Positions 19,361 through 29,243 are shown, counted from the stretch's first letter. The stretch is DNA of 64,000 nucleotides from Proteiniclasticum ruminis DSM 24773 (GCF_000701905.1 NZ_KL370832.1:312994-376993); one strand, 5' to 3'. The notes: generated from the sequence alone by a model not told the origin. Numbers and translations are program-made.

Positions 19361-19951
19361 ATGAAAGACTTTAATTTTTTTGATGAACTCGTGGTGAGCC
19401 GGAAGAAAAAAACTTCCTCTTCCACCTATATACTTTTATCTGCCATCCTGCTGTTTGCAGTACTTGGTCTTATTTCATTTTATTATATTCACCAGTTCAG
19501 CGCTCTAAAGGATGAAAACGCCATGCTTCAGGGGCAGCTGAACGATCCAAACCATAAAAAGGCCTATGAGGAGGCCCAGTCTCTTCAGGGACAGCTGGCG
19601 GAGATGGAGAAAGAAAAGATGGACATTGAAAAGGTCCATGATGAAGTCCTTGCCTCCAGAGTCATAAACAGCTTGCTGCTGAAGGAAATCTCTTTAGCAA
19701 AGCCTGACGCCGTAGCCATCCAGGCCATCACCTTCACAAGAGAGGGTGTGAACATTTCTGGTTCTTCCATCAATTATGATCTAATTGCGAAATTTGAGCA
19801 TAATCTTCGTGGCAATGAACGTTTTGACGGACAGTTCATTCCAACCATCCAGAAGCTGGATGACGAGTATTACAGCTTTACCTTAGGCTTCACATTCAGG
19901 CAGCCGGAAGAGCCGCTGGAAGGGGAGGATGATGTCAATGGCGAAGGATAA
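19361..19951 (+). CDS. pilN: Type IV pilus assembly protein PilN-like
   Basis: A 196-residue bitopic protein with a short cytoplasmic N-terminus that begins MKDFNFFDEL, one helix near residues 22-43, a coiled coil and a periplasmic-type ferredoxin-like domain. Order and topology match PilN of Gram-positive pilus systems. The start is ATG 19361. A GTG at 19352 immediately after the pilM stop is the alternative. Its last 14 bases overlap the start of pilO, so translation of the two is coupled. Confidence 0.8.
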   Translation: MKDFNFFDELVVSRKKKTSSSTYILLSAILLFAVLGLISFYYIHQFSALKDENAMLQGQLNDPNHKKAYEEAQSLQGQLAEMEKEKMDIEKVHDEVLASRVINSLLLKEISLAKPDAVAIQAITFTREGVNISGSSINYDLIAKFEHNLRGNERFDGQFIPTIQKLDDEYYSFTLGFTFRQPEEPLEGEDDVNGEG

Positions 19952-21080
19952 AAGAAAGAAAAGTCCAGGAAAACAGTTTACCACAAGAGAAACGGTCCTT
20001 CTCATTGTTCTTGGATTCGCAGCAGTGATTTATGGGTTCTATACCTTTATTCTTCTTCCCACCATGGAAGAAATCGCCGTGCTGGAAACGGAGAATCAGA
20101 CCCTGGAGAGTGAATACACCCAGCGTCTTGCTGTGATCAACCAGAAGGAAGGTCTTCTTACGAAACTGAACGAAACCGCAATTTCTTTGGATGCCTATAA
20201 AAAGCAGTATTTTGCCACCACCAATCAGGAGCATTTCATCAAAGTCATGGAGACGGAAATCATCGATGAGAATCTGGAGGTGGAGAGCCTTTCTTTCACA
20301 GGAAATCAGCCCTCAACAGAGTTCATCAGTGAAGAAGGGCAGCAGTCTGTCATAGAGAGCAGCATTGTAACCTTTCCTTTTTCTGGCACCTATGTAAGCT
20401 TCATGGATCTCATCCGAAGAGTGGAGCAGTATGGGGAAATGATCCGAATCAATACTCTGGATGTCACCTATAAATCAATGCCTGAACGGGCATACTCCAC
20501 CAGCAGCCAGTGGGTGCAGTCTGGTTATTATGAAACGCCTCTTTATCAGGGGAATATTGCCATAGAGTTCTTCACCGTTCCTCAGGACTATGAGAATCCA
20601 TGGTACAGCACCATTCCAGACTACAATAAGGCCCAGCAGAATACAGACAGTCTCTTTACGTATGATGACGGAGGACTTTCCATTCCACCTTTCTTTGTGG
20701 AAAGGGAAGAGGATTCAACCGGTGGGCAGATTGTTTCTGGCGGAGGTTCCGGTTCTGGAACTACAGGGTCTACCGGAGGCACAGGGTCCACTGGATCCAC
20801 AGGGTCCACTGGATCCACAGGCGGCTCTGGAACAACTGGATCTACGGGCGGTACTGGTTCTACAGGTGGTACAGGTACGGGAACAGGTTCTCAAGGGACA
20901 CCTTCAGATGATGAACCGGCCACTTATCTGGTGAAACCAGGGGATACGCTATTCAGCATTGCCATGGAATTCTACCAGTCCAAAGAACCTGTAGAAGACA
21001 TCATGGCACTGAATAACATTACAAGTCCTTACGATCTTCAGAGCGGCACCATCATCAAGCTGCCTTATTATGGAAAATAG
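19938..21080 (+). CDS. pilO: PilO-like protein fused to a C-terminal LysM domain
   Basis: The N-terminus has a membrane helix (about residues 17-38) and a coiled-coil plus globular part typical of PilO (about 40-230). It continues into a low-complexity Gly/Ser/Thr linker (about 270-315) and a C-terminal LysM domain (YLVKPGDTLFSIAMEFY) that would bind peptidoglycan. ATG 19938 is nine bases from AGGGGAGG. Two closer in-frame ATGs at 19929 and 19932 are too near that site. The LysM fusion could anchor the pilus platform to the wall, as separate LysM proteins such as FimV do in Proteobacteria. That comparison is an inference. Confidence 0.82.
   Translation: MAKDKRKKSPGKQFTTRETVLLIVLGFAAVIYGFYTFILLPTMEEIAVLETENQTLESEYTQRLAVINQKEGLLTKLNETAISLDAYKKQYFATTNQEHFIKVMETEIIDENLEVESLSFTGNQPSTEFISEEGQQSVIESSIVTFPFSGTYVSFMDLIRRVEQYGEMIRINTLDVTYKSMPERAYSTSSQWVQSGYYETPLYQGNIAIEFFTVPQDYENPWYSTIPDYNKAQQNTDSLFTYDDGGLSIPPFFVEREEDSTGGQIVSGGGSGSGTTGSTGGTGSTGSTGSTGSTGGSGTTGSTGGTGSTGGTGTGTGSQGTPSDDEPATYLVKPGDTLFSIAMEFYQSKEPVEDIMALNNITSPYDLQSGTIIKLPYYGK
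20748..20894 (+). repeat. Coding tandem repeat for a Gly-Ser-Thr linker
   Basis: A degenerate 9-bp repeat encoding GST/TGG triplets. The core has an 18-bp unit (ggatccacagggtccact) in direct tandem. It keeps frame and could change linker length by slippage. Confidence 0.75.
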
Positions 21081-21192
21081 ATTCTTTATCCTTCACCGCT
21101 AAAATCATAGGGAGAGGGAAGAAGCAGATCGTTTTGATGATTAAATTACGTAATTCTAAGATAATGACGGTGCAGGGTAACGAGGTGTTAAA

Positions 21193-22872
21193 ATGGCCAC
21201 CAAAAGAAAACTGGGGGATCTTCTCATTGATCTGGGACTCATCAGTGAAAATAATCTGAATGCGGTGCTGGAAAAACAGAAGATCACCAAGAAAAAACTT
21301 GGAGAAATACTAATTGAAGAGAAATATCTGACAGAACGTGAGTTTTTTGAAGTGCTGGAATTTCAGCTGGGCGTGCCCTATGTGGATCTTGACAGATTCT
21401 CCATTGAATCTGATGCACCAAAGCTTATCACCGCAAATCTTGCCAAAAGACATACAGTCATTCCGGTATCCATTGTGGACGAAACGCTGACCCTAGCCAT
21501 GAATGATCCGCTGGATCTTTTGGCTATAGATGATGTGAAACTGGCCACAAAGCTTGAGGTCAAGCCGGTCATTGCTGGAAAACATGCCATACTGGACGCC
21601 ATCGACTTTTTCTATGAGAAAGAAGATGCAGAGAAAGCCATTGAAGAGTTCCGTAAAGAATTTGACGAAGGCGAACTGGAAGGCATGGATGAGGAGATGC
21701 TCAATGACATCAACAATGCACCCGTGGTGCGCCTCATCAACTCCATCATCAGCCAGGCGGTAAAATTAAGAGCCAGTGACATCCATATAGAGCCCTTTGA
21801 AAAGAAACTGAAGGTCCGTTGCAGAGTGGATGGAGACCTTATTGAGGTCATGAGGCCCTCAAAAGCTGCTCACGCAGCCATTGTGACCAGAATCAAGATC
21901 ATGGGTAAAATGGACATTTCTGAAAGACGAAAACCCCAGGACGGACGTATGGAAAAAGCCATTGACGGCCGTGTGGTAGATATGCGTATTTCAGTTCTGC
22001 CCACGGTCTTTGGTGAAAAAGTCGTTATCAGAATTCTGGACCGAACCAGTTTCATGATGACCAAAGAAGAGCTGGGCTTCACAGAAAACAATCTAACTCT
22101 CTTCAATCAGGTCATGAGAAACCCCAATGGGATCATACTCATCACAGGACCCACAGGCAGCGGTAAATCCACCACCCTTTATACGGTGCTGGCGGAAATG
22201 AACCAGCCGGACAAAAACATCGTCACTGTAGAAGATCCAGTGGAATACTCTTTAGATGGCATCAACCAGGTGCAGGTGAACCCCAAAGCGGACCTCACCT
22301 TTGCCACAGGGCTAAGATCCATTCTAAGGCAGGACCCGGACATCATCATGGTAGGAGAAATTAGAGACCCGGAAACGGTGAACATTGCCATCCGTGCGGC
22401 CATCACAGGGCACCTGGTACTGAGTACCATCCATACCAATGATACGGCCAGCACCATTACAAGACTGGTGAACATGGGTATTGACCCGTATCTAATCTCT
22501 TCCTCTGTGGTGGGCATTGTAGCCCAGAGACTAGTGAAGAGGATCTGTACTCACTGCAAGATCTCCTACGAGATTGACGATAAAAACGCACTTCTTGTGG
22601 GGATTCCAGAAAAGACTCAGGTGTACCGCGGAGAAGGATGCACCAAGTGTAACGGTACCGGAACTTCAGGCCGTACGGCAGTTCATGAAGTCATGGTGGT
22701 GGATAGAGAGATCCGTAATATGATCAACGAGGGTCATAGTATTGATGAAATTAAAGATAAAGCCATTTCATCTGGAATGCACACCTTAAAGGATGCTTGC
22801 CGTGAGCTGCTTCTGAAAGGGATCATCACCATGGATGAAATGCTGAAAATCACCTACAGTACAGAAGCATAG
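21193..22872 (+). CDS. pilB: Type IV pilus extension ATPase PilB with MshEN-like N-terminus
   Basis: A 559-residue GspE/PilB ATPase that drives pilus polymerisation. Walker A is GPTGSGKSTT, followed by an Asp box, Walker B with RQDPDIIMVGEIRD and a His box. The tetracysteine zinc motif is CTHC...CTKC near residues 450-490. Residues 5-60 carry two copies of a pattern KLGxxLIxxxxxxxxxxxxxLxxQ, matching the MshEN cyclic-di-GMP binding domain described from Vibrio MshE. I therefore infer c-di-GMP control, which fits the dense c-di-GMP gene neighbourhood. It is followed by pilT and pilC. Confidence 0.92.
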   Translation: MATKRKLGDLLIDLGLISENNLNAVLEKQKITKKKLGEILIEEKYLTEREFFEVLEFQLGVPYVDLDRFSIESDAPKLITANLAKRHTVIPVSIVDETLTLAMNDPLDLLAIDDVKLATKLEVKPVIAGKHAILDAIDFFYEKEDAEKAIEEFRKEFDEGELEGMDEEMLNDINNAPVVRLINSIISQAVKLRASDIHIEPFEKKLKVRCRVDGDLIEVMRPSKAAHAAIVTRIKIMGKMDISERRKPQDGRMEKAIDGRVVDMRISVLPTVFGEKVVIRILDRTSFMMTKEELGFTENNLTLFNQVMRNPNGIILITGPTGSGKSTTLYTVLAEMNQPDKNIVTVEDPVEYSLDGINQVQVNPKADLTFATGLRSILRQDPDIIMVGEIRDPETVNIAIRAAITGHLVLSTIHTNDTASTITRLVNMGIDPYLISSSVVGIVAQRLVKRICTHCKISYEIDDKNALLVGIPEKTQVYRGEGCTKCNGTGTSGRTAVHEVMVVDREIRNMINEGHSIDEIKDKAISSGMHTLKDACRELLLKGIITMDEMLKITYSTEA

Positions 22873-22979
22873 GAAGCGATCAGTCTGAGAAATGGCTGAT
22901 CGAAACATGGATCCTAACGGATGGAATTCTACTCTAGGAAGGAAAGGAGCATCGGGTGAAGACTCGGTGAAGGTGCAAG

Positions 22980-24038
22980 ATGGATATTAATGTCATGTTA
23001 AAACAAGTGATGGAGCTTGGCGCTTCAGATCTTCATATCACAGTAGGAATAAAACCCACTGCAAGAGTCCATGGAGACCTGACAGAACTGGACTACCCGA
23101 AGCTACTGCCGGAAGATACAGAGTTTCTTTGCAATCAGGTGCTTTCGGGAAATCATAAAGAAGTGTTCAAGGAGCAAGGGGAAGTGGATCTTTCCTATAC
23201 CTATAGTGGTCTTGGGAGATTCAGAGTCAACGTCTACAAGCAGCGAAACAGTATGGCCATGGCATTAAGATCCATTCCCACAGAAGTGCCTACCATAGAG
23301 CAGCTTCAGCTTCCAGACATTCTCCATACCTTGGCCAATAAGAGAAGAGGGATCATCCTGGTCACAGGACCCACAGGAAGCGGTAAAAGTACTTCTCTTG
23401 CAGCCATGATCAACTACATCAATAAAACAAGAAAAGAGCACATCATCACCCTTGAAGACCCCATTGAGTATCTTCATAAGCACAACCAGAGTATGATCAA
23501 TCAAAGAGAAATTGGTGCCGACTCCAAAAGCTTCTCCAACAGTTTACGAGCTGCTCTTCGTCAGGATCCAGATGTGATCCTGGTGGGAGAAATGAGAGAC
23601 CTGGAAACAATAAGTACAGCGCTAACTGCAGCAGAAACAGGGCATCTGGTTTTGGCCACCTTACATACCATTGGCGCCGCCAAGACCATTGACCGTATCA
23701 TTGACGTGTTTCCACCTTATCAGCAGCACCAGATCAGAGTGCAGCTGGCAAGCGTGGTCGAAGGAATCATCTCTCAGCAGCTGATTCAGACAGCGAATAA
23801 GAAGGGCAGAGTTCCGGCTTTAGAGATCATGGTGGCCACACCTGCCATCCGGAATCTCATCCGGGAAGGTAAGACCCATCAAATTCAGTCCAGCATTCAG
23901 ACCGGGGCAAGCCTTGGCATGGAAAGCATGGATAAATCTTTGGTAAACCTATATAAGCAAGGCGTCATTTCCAGAGAAAATCTTCTAAAATACTGTGTGG
24001 ATCTGGAAACGGTGAAAAGAAATCTGGCTCAGAGCTAA
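22980..24038 (+). CDS. pilT: Type IV pilus retraction ATPase PilT
   Basis: A 352-residue hexameric ATPase. Walker A is GPTGSGKST, Walker B is RQDPDVILVGEMRD, and the PilT-specific C-terminal motif AIRNLIREGKTHQI is present. It depolymerises pili, so these pili are probably retractile (twitching, adhesion or DNA uptake). It lies about 107 bases after pilB, with a small hairpin (CGATCAG/CTGATCG near 22878) in the gap. GGTGAAGGTG precedes the ATG. Confidence 0.93.
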   Translation: MDINVMLKQVMELGASDLHITVGIKPTARVHGDLTELDYPKLLPEDTEFLCNQVLSGNHKEVFKEQGEVDLSYTYSGLGRFRVNVYKQRNSMAMALRSIPTEVPTIEQLQLPDILHTLANKRRGIILVTGPTGSGKSTSLAAMINYINKTRKEHIITLEDPIEYLHKHNQSMINQREIGADSKSFSNSLRAALRQDPDVILVGEMRDLETISTALTAAETGHLVLATLHTIGAAKTIDRIIDVFPPYQQHQIRVQLASVVEGIISQQLIQTANKKGRVPALEIMVATPAIRNLIREGKTHQIQSSIQTGASLGMESMDKSLVNLYKQGVISRENLLKYCVDLETVKRNLAQS

Positions 24039-24065
24039 AATAACGAAGATGAAGGGGGTGATGTA

Positions 24066-25274
24066 ATGGCGCTCTACAGATATAAGGCGATTCAGCCCGA
24101 TGGTCAAGAAATTAATGAAGTCATGACTGCAGGAACAATAGAAGAAGTGCAGGAGAAAATCAGAGACAAAGGGCTGTACCTCATACAGGTAAAGGAAGAT
24201 GTGGAGAAAAAGTCTGCAGGGGAATCCTTAAGCTTTGGTGGAAAGGTGACGGCAAAGCAGATTTCTGTCTTCTGCAAGCAGTTTGGAACGCTTCTGAAAG
24301 CAGGTGTACCTGTAGCATCAGGACTTGATATTCTCTATAGACAGACAGAGAACAAGAAGCTCAGAGAAGCTTTAGAAGATGTCTACACAGAAGTGCAGAA
24401 AGGTTCTCAAGTATCTACCGCTGTGAAAAATCATCCGAAGATTTTTCCATCTCTCATGGTGAACATGATTGAGTCTGGAGAAACTTCAGGTAATCTTGAC
24501 AACATCATGGAACGGCTCGCCATTCATTATGAGAAGGAATCGAAGATCAATTCGAGAATCAAAGGTGCCATGATTTATCCCTTAGTATTGTCTGTTTTGT
24601 CAATTGTGGTTGTAATTTTCCTTATTACAGTGATATTACCAACCTTTACCGGTATGTTTACAGGTTCGGGTGTGGAACTCCCACTTCCAACAAGAATTCT
24701 CATGGGGCTTTCAGATGCCATCAAAAATTACTGGTATCTCTTTATTGGTGCAATTGTATTGTTTGCTTATTTAGCCAGTGCCTATATCAGCAGTCCAACT
24801 GGCAGATACAGATTTGATGAACTGAAGTTCAAACTTCCTATCGTGAAGGGATCCATCGATAAGATTGTCACGGCTAGGTTCACAAGAACTTTAGGGTCAC
24901 TATTAAAGAGTGGTATACCTCTTATTGAAGCATTAAAGCTTGCAGGAAGTGTCACTGGAAATGTTGTGACGGAAGAAAGAATCAACTATATTGCCACAGA
25001 AGTGGAAAAAGGAGAAACCCTTGGGAGTTCCTTAAAAAGAACACCTACATTTGGACCTATGGTGGTATCTATGATCCAGATTGGGGAAGAGTCTGGAAGT
25101 CTTGACCAGATGCTGGACAAAAGTGCAGACTTTTATGAACAGGAGCTGGAAGATGCCATTGATCGGTTGTTAAAACTGATGGAACCATTGCTCATTGTGT
25201 TTATGGCTGTAATCATTGGATTTATCGTGATTGCCATGGCCTTACCAATGTTTGAAATGGTGAACACTGTTTAA
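24066..25274 (+). CDS. pilC: Type IV pilus platform protein PilC
   Basis: A 402-residue inner-membrane platform protein of the GspF/PilC family. It has two tandem F domains (about residues 70-190 and 270-390) and three membrane helices, including the one at the C-terminus. It is the membrane partner of PilB and PilT. The ribosome binding site is GGGGGTG, just after the pilT stop. It ends the core assembly operon, and the major pilin follows 105 bases later. Confidence 0.92.
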   Translation: MALYRYKAIQPDGQEINEVMTAGTIEEVQEKIRDKGLYLIQVKEDVEKKSAGESLSFGGKVTAKQISVFCKQFGTLLKAGVPVASGLDILYRQTENKKLREALEDVYTEVQKGSQVSTAVKNHPKIFPSLMVNMIESGETSGNLDNIMERLAIHYEKESKINSRIKGAMIYPLVLSVLSIVVVIFLITVILPTFTGMFTGSGVELPLPTRILMGLSDAIKNYWYLFIGAIVLFAYLASAYISSPTGRYRFDELKFKLPIVKGSIDKIVTARFTRTLGSLLKSGIPLIEALKLAGSVTGNVVTEERINYIATEVEKGETLGSSLKRTPTFGPMVVSMIQIGEESGSLDQMLDKSADFYEQELEDAIDRLLKLMEPLLIVFMAVIIGFIVIAMALPMFEMVNTV

Positions 25275-25379
25275 CATAGATTTTGAAATTTGGTAAGTAT
25301 ATTGAAAGGGGTGGTTCATGACGAAAGGGAGTAGCAGGAATCATTAATATAAAATTTATTATAAAAAGGAGAAATGAAC

Positions 25380-25751
25380 ATGAACAAAAATTTATTAACC
25401 AAGCTCAAGAAAAACAAGAAGGGGTTCACCCTTATTGAACTGATTGTTGTTATTGCTATTTTGGGGATTTTGGCTGCGATAGCATTACCAAGATTAAGTG
25501 GTTTTAGAGATGACGCTAATTCAGCTAAAAATGCAGCAGATGCTGCAATAATCTATAGAGCTGCCGAAAGTGCTTATGCTGCAGGTAGGCTCGCGGACCC
25601 TAATGCTGATGGAGACTTAAATTGGAGCAAAGACGGTGACGATGGTTGGGGACAGTATGTAGATCAAGTTACGGTAACTCCGACATTCTCTGGACATCCT
25701 GCAAATAATGATTTAATAGTAACAATAGGCGATTCGAAATATCCTGAATAA
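25380..25751 (+). CDS. pilA: Type IV major pilin (PilA-like)
   Basis: A 123-residue prepilin with the class III signal KKNKKG^FTLIELIVVIAIL (cleavage after Gly, Phe+1, Glu+5), a long hydrophobic helix and a short C-terminal head. ATG 25380 is eight bases from AAGGAG. The in-frame ATG at 25374 is only two bases away. It would be cut by PilD and polymerised by PilB/PilC. It lies at the border where base composition becomes AT-rich. Confidence 0.9.
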   Translation: MNKNLLTKLKKNKKGFTLIELIVVIAILGILAAIALPRLSGFRDDANSAKNAADAAIIYRAAESAYAAGRLADPNADGDLNWSKDGDDGWGQYVDQVTVTPTFSGHPANNDLIVTIGDSKYPE

Positions 25752-26928
25752 ATAGAAAGAGAACAGGGATATTGTTTTGAAGAATTGTCCCAAGATAGTA
25801 ACAATTAATTATATTAGAACCAACAAGGAGGCTTGGAATCATACGATTCTGAGCCTCTGGTGTTATTGTGGAACTTTGGTAATTTGGCGTTGTGATATAC
25901 TGAGATTAGTGGTAGATCGTGAAAATCTCCAGAAGAGGTTACTGTAATCAGGATTGAGTGCAGATAATGAGCTAAGGGTAGAATATCATGTGTTTACGGA
26001 AATAAGAATTACCTCCATCTAAAAGTACTAAATGAGACTGATATGTTCCTACAGACTAAGGTTGTACTTCGATATGTTTCCATGTACGAGCCACGATAAA
26101 AGATTGGATTTAAACAGTGGACTATGGTATTTATCAATTCAACTCTAAACACGTTGAGATGGTAGTATTGATGTCAAGGGAGAGAAGTAAGTGTGTGCAA
26201 AAGGCTTGAAATAAATCCTTTTCGGGGTTTTAGAGTGAAAATTTAAAGTGAAGAGATTGTTAAAATATCTGTTCGTGAGAACAAGTCCAAAGGCACGATT
26301 TTGAACATGTCAGTGCGATTTTGATAAAATCGGCTTGTAGTGTTCAGTAAAGATGTTTTGAATATAAATGAGTGATTAGATTAGGTTGGATGGGGCCAGG
26401 ATCGACATGTTTAGAGGATAATTCTAGCGATTATGAAAGGAGGGTTCTTTTGGATTTTGTAAATGACTTTGATAAAATCATATGTGAAGTGACGAGTGTG
26501 CTCGGAAAGCCTCTCGATAAAACCATATATGATATTGTTGATACTAGAAATACCACACCAACCTAGGAGCTTGCCAATTGGAATGATAGGTATCTATGCA
26601 TTTTGGTGTGAAGGTGAATTTTGAAAATTGGAAAACTCTGACCGAGTAGTAATGCTAGGTTTTGAGTCTGCATTATAATCCAAGATCTGCCCAAAGTACC
26701 CTAGCAGTATCAGTTTTATCAGATGTTTGAATGCAAGATAAAGTCATACATGAAAATAATGTTGAAAATGAATAAAGTATAACTGTCGTAGTATAGATAT
26801 ATTACTTGATTCAAACATGGGCATTTTTACAGCAGTGCTTATTGAATCAGTTATTCATTATAAATATGAACCAATTTACGAAGGTGTTGCTGCTCAAAGA
26901 AAAACATGAAAATAATAGGGGGTTAATT
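25752..26928 (+). other. AT-rich region without a convincing gene
   Basis: A hairpin near 25827-25858 (GGAGGCTT with GAGCCTC, plus an inner GAATC/GATTC) may end the pilin transcript. A compact three-stem element sits at 26281-26338. A 64-codon frame at 26372-26566 has no ribosome binding site and no recognisable relatives. The rest looks like decayed mobile DNA. Confidence 0.55.
26281..26338 (+). other. Possible structured RNA or mobile-element hairpin
   Basis: Outer stem ACAAGTC (26281-26287) with GGCTTGT (26332-26338). Inside it are GCAC/GTGC (26293-26316) and the seven-bp hairpin CGATTTT/AAAATCG (26316-26332). This gives a three-stem fold in about 58 bases. Confidence 0.35.
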
Positions 26929-27282
26929 ATGGCTGATAAAATAAAACATACTCGTAGAGAAGAGGTGGTTAATAGCATTCTTGATGCCGGAGCCCTGGAT
27001 ATAAAAAATATAGGTGTAGATGCTACTCATGTAATTATCCATGAGGTGAAAGAATGGCTCATAGATAGATACAATAAGGTCAAATCGAATCCAATAAATG
27101 ATCAGAAGATGACGTTAGATGACTTAGAAATGCGTATTAAAATCTCTAATAAAAATGTTGATATCGGTATGAGAAAAAAGGAAATTGCTATCATGTGGGC
27201 AATGAAAAGACTGGGATACGGCGAAGAACAAACACAAGAAGTATTGGACCTTGCTAATATTGCATATCAGAAAAGAGAGTAG
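26929..27282 (+). CDS. Hypothetical 117-residue protein in the pilin island
   Basis: I do not recognise this protein. It is rich in charged residues, probably mostly helical, with no signal peptide or membrane segment, and ends YQKRE. ATG 26929 is preceded by AGGGGG at 26917-26922. The longer in-frame extension upstream has no ribosome binding site. It lies alone between the major pilin and the minor pilin genes, in AT-rich DNA. It is followed by a nine-bp hairpin (CCCGAAACT 27364-27372 with AGTTTCGGG 27393-27401). Confidence 0.6.
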   Translation: MADKIKHTRREEVVNSILDAGALDIKNIGVDATHVIIHEVKEWLIDRYNKVKSNPINDQKMTLDDLEMRIKISNKNVDIGMRKKEIAIMWAMKRLGYGEEQTQEVLDLANIAYQKRE

Positions 27283-28136
27283 ACTATAAACGACATATAA
27301 AATGAATCTAATTGTTTGGACACAAAAACATAAAACTCAAGTGTTAATGACTTTATATAATATCCCGAAACTGATGGTGTTTACTGTCCATAAGTTTCGG
27401 GTAGAAATGGCAAGCTTAATTCTCTCAATGCCCACTTCTTAATTTGCTTCATTACACTAGCGATGATGAGACTCAAACAGAATAAGGTAGTAGAGTCAAC
27501 GGGGGCACCTACAATAAGTCAATTTGACTGGGAAGCTGGTCTCAGCGCGAAAAGAGTACAGGTAGCACTGAAAGAATACATTGCTATAGAAATTCCGCAA
27601 GGATATTTCTTAACTACACGGGTAACTGAAGACTTAAGGACAATAACCCGAGCTTTAGGCATTGAAAAAGATCTTTGACTTCCAAAGTTATCTGAGCTCA
27701 AACAGTATCGGTTCGATATCCGAAAAAAACTGATAACTTAGCACCTAAAACTACTGTACTATTTCATGATAAATCAACCCCGTAAACCATTGATACAAAA
27801 TGGATTACGGGGTTGAAGTGCTATTCGTCTCGAAACTCAGGAGTTAATATTCAATATATCAAATTATTCTGTCTAAAATGTGATACTACAATTGAAATCT
27901 GATATAATATAATAAAAATAACTCAAAAATGTTAGAGATAGATTGTGAATATTGTCTTATTTGCGGTGGTTGCATATGAATGGATAACTGCATCACTAAT
28001 GACTAAACACCGCGAATAATACTCCATTCATTATGGCTATTATCCGCATGTATATTAATAACTTATCTGAAGTGTATCAATCTCGGTTGAAATTTAGTAT
28101 ATATTATAAATCATATGGTTTAGAGGAGGTCTTGTT
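27283..28136 (+). other. Gene-poor AT-rich gap with long inverted repeats
   Basis: Holds a nine-bp hairpin (27364-27401), a frame of 71 codons (27463-27678) without a ribosome binding site, a 17-bp near-perfect hairpin (27774-27790 with 27800-27816, one mismatch) and a further degenerate inverted repeat near 27957-28018. No known gene was found. It looks like the remains of insertion elements. Confidence 0.5.
27774..27816. repeat. Long near-perfect inverted repeat
   Basis: Two 17-base arms with 16 matches and a nine-base loop. No T run follows, so it is not a typical terminator. Confidence 0.6.
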
Positions 28137-29243
28137 ATGATTGAAGTAAATCCGATACGTAAAAATGAAGGTAGTGCTTTAGTATTTGTACTAATCCTCT
28201 TGCTTGTTATGTCTATTTTAGGTGTTTCTGTCCTCTCTCTTTCTGTATCTGAAAACAAGCAAGCAGTCCATCAAGAAACAAAAATAAAATACTATTATTC
28301 TGCAAGAGCAGGTGCAGATGCAATGGCAGCATACCTGATTAAAAATCCATCTATGCTAAGTAAAGTTATTGAACAATCAAAAAAAGGACCAGCAATTGGT
28401 AGTATCGACGGTAAAGGGTTTGAAGTTTATGTCACCGGAACTGAACATGAGTTTATTATTGAGTCGATCTCATATGGTGTAGATGGATTTGAAGAATCCA
28501 AACTTTATCTAACTATGAAAGAAAATAATATATTAGATCATGCAATATTTACTAAAGATACTATAGATCTTAAAAAAACACATATAAACGGCAATATAGG
28601 TACAAATAGTGCTGCTATGAATCTTGGAAGTAGCTTGATCAACGGAAATATAACATTAGGGATTGGTGCGTCAACAGTTGATATTCATTCGGCAGAAGGG
28701 TATGTTTCTTCAGGCTATGTTGTAAATAAATTATCAGAACCAATTTATTTGCCAGATCCTAACTCGGACGACTTTCCTACTCCGATAAACACCGGTACCA
28801 TCAGAATCAATACAAACGATTATGTAGATGATTTGGTAGATGGTAAATTATATGCAAAAATCGATAGCATTGATATCGGAGGAAACACTGAGTTTTTAGT
28901 TGAAGGTGGTGGTCAAGTCCATTTATTTGTAACGGGTTTAATAGAAACAAAAGGTACTAGTTCCATTATCACTGATGATTATACAGATCTATACATATAT
29001 TCAGATACTAATCAAAAAATATCAATCCGTGGAGCATCATCTCAATCAAATGTAGTAGTTTATGCACCAAATGCAATAATTGAATTTAACGGTGGTGGCA
29101 ATGGCAATATAAAAGCATCATTTATCGCTAGAGAATTTTGGGGACCTAGCAGTAATTATACAATAACACAAAGCACAGGTAGTATGGTAGATTTAAACCT
29201 ATCTCAATCTGTCGGTTATTATAGAGCTACTTGGAGTGAATAG
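28137..29243 (+). CDS. PilX-like pilus accessory protein with repetitive surface domain
   Basis: A 368-residue protein. The N-terminus NEGSALVFVLILLLVMS fits PilX-type minor pilus components, which have a hydrophobic helix but no classical FTLIE motif. The remainder is rich in Asn, Gly, Ser, Ile and Thr with repeated short beta segments (TINGNI, LINGNITL and similar), as in polymer-forming or beta-helical surface domains. The likely location is the pilus tip or cell surface. GAGGAGG precedes the start. The pseudopilin gene at 29256 follows 12 bases later, so they form an operon. Confidence 0.75.
   Translation: MIEVNPIRKNEGSALVFVLILLLVMSILGVSVLSLSVSENKQAVHQETKIKYYYSARAGADAMAAYLIKNPSMLSKVIEQSKKGPAIGSIDGKGFEVYVTGTEHEFIIESISYGVDGFEESKLYLTMKENNILDHAIFTKDTIDLKKTHINGNIGTNSAAMNLGSSLINGNITLGIGASTVDIHSAEGYVSSGYVVNKLSEPIYLPDPNSDDFPTPINTGTIRINTNDYVDDLVDGKLYAKIDSIDIGGNTEFLVEGGGQVHLFVTGLIETKGTSSIITDDYTDLYIYSDTNQKISIRGASSQSNVVVYAPNAIIEFNGGGNGNIKASFIAREFWGPSSNYTITQSTGSMVDLNLSQSVGYYRATWSE

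Noticed and set aside
20766..20894. Tandem repeats resembling a small CRISPR-like array
   Set aside because: Units are 9-18 bp, directly adjacent and in frame within pilO, encoding a Gly-Ser-Thr linker. There are no spacers or cas genes.
26372..26566. A 64-codon frame in the AT-rich gap
   Set aside because: No ribosome binding site and no recognisable similarity; kept only as a note in the region entry.
27463..27678. A 71-codon frame ending LGIEKDL
   Set aside because: No ribosome binding site, no recognised family, and surrounded by decayed DNA. It is more likely a fragment or chance frame.
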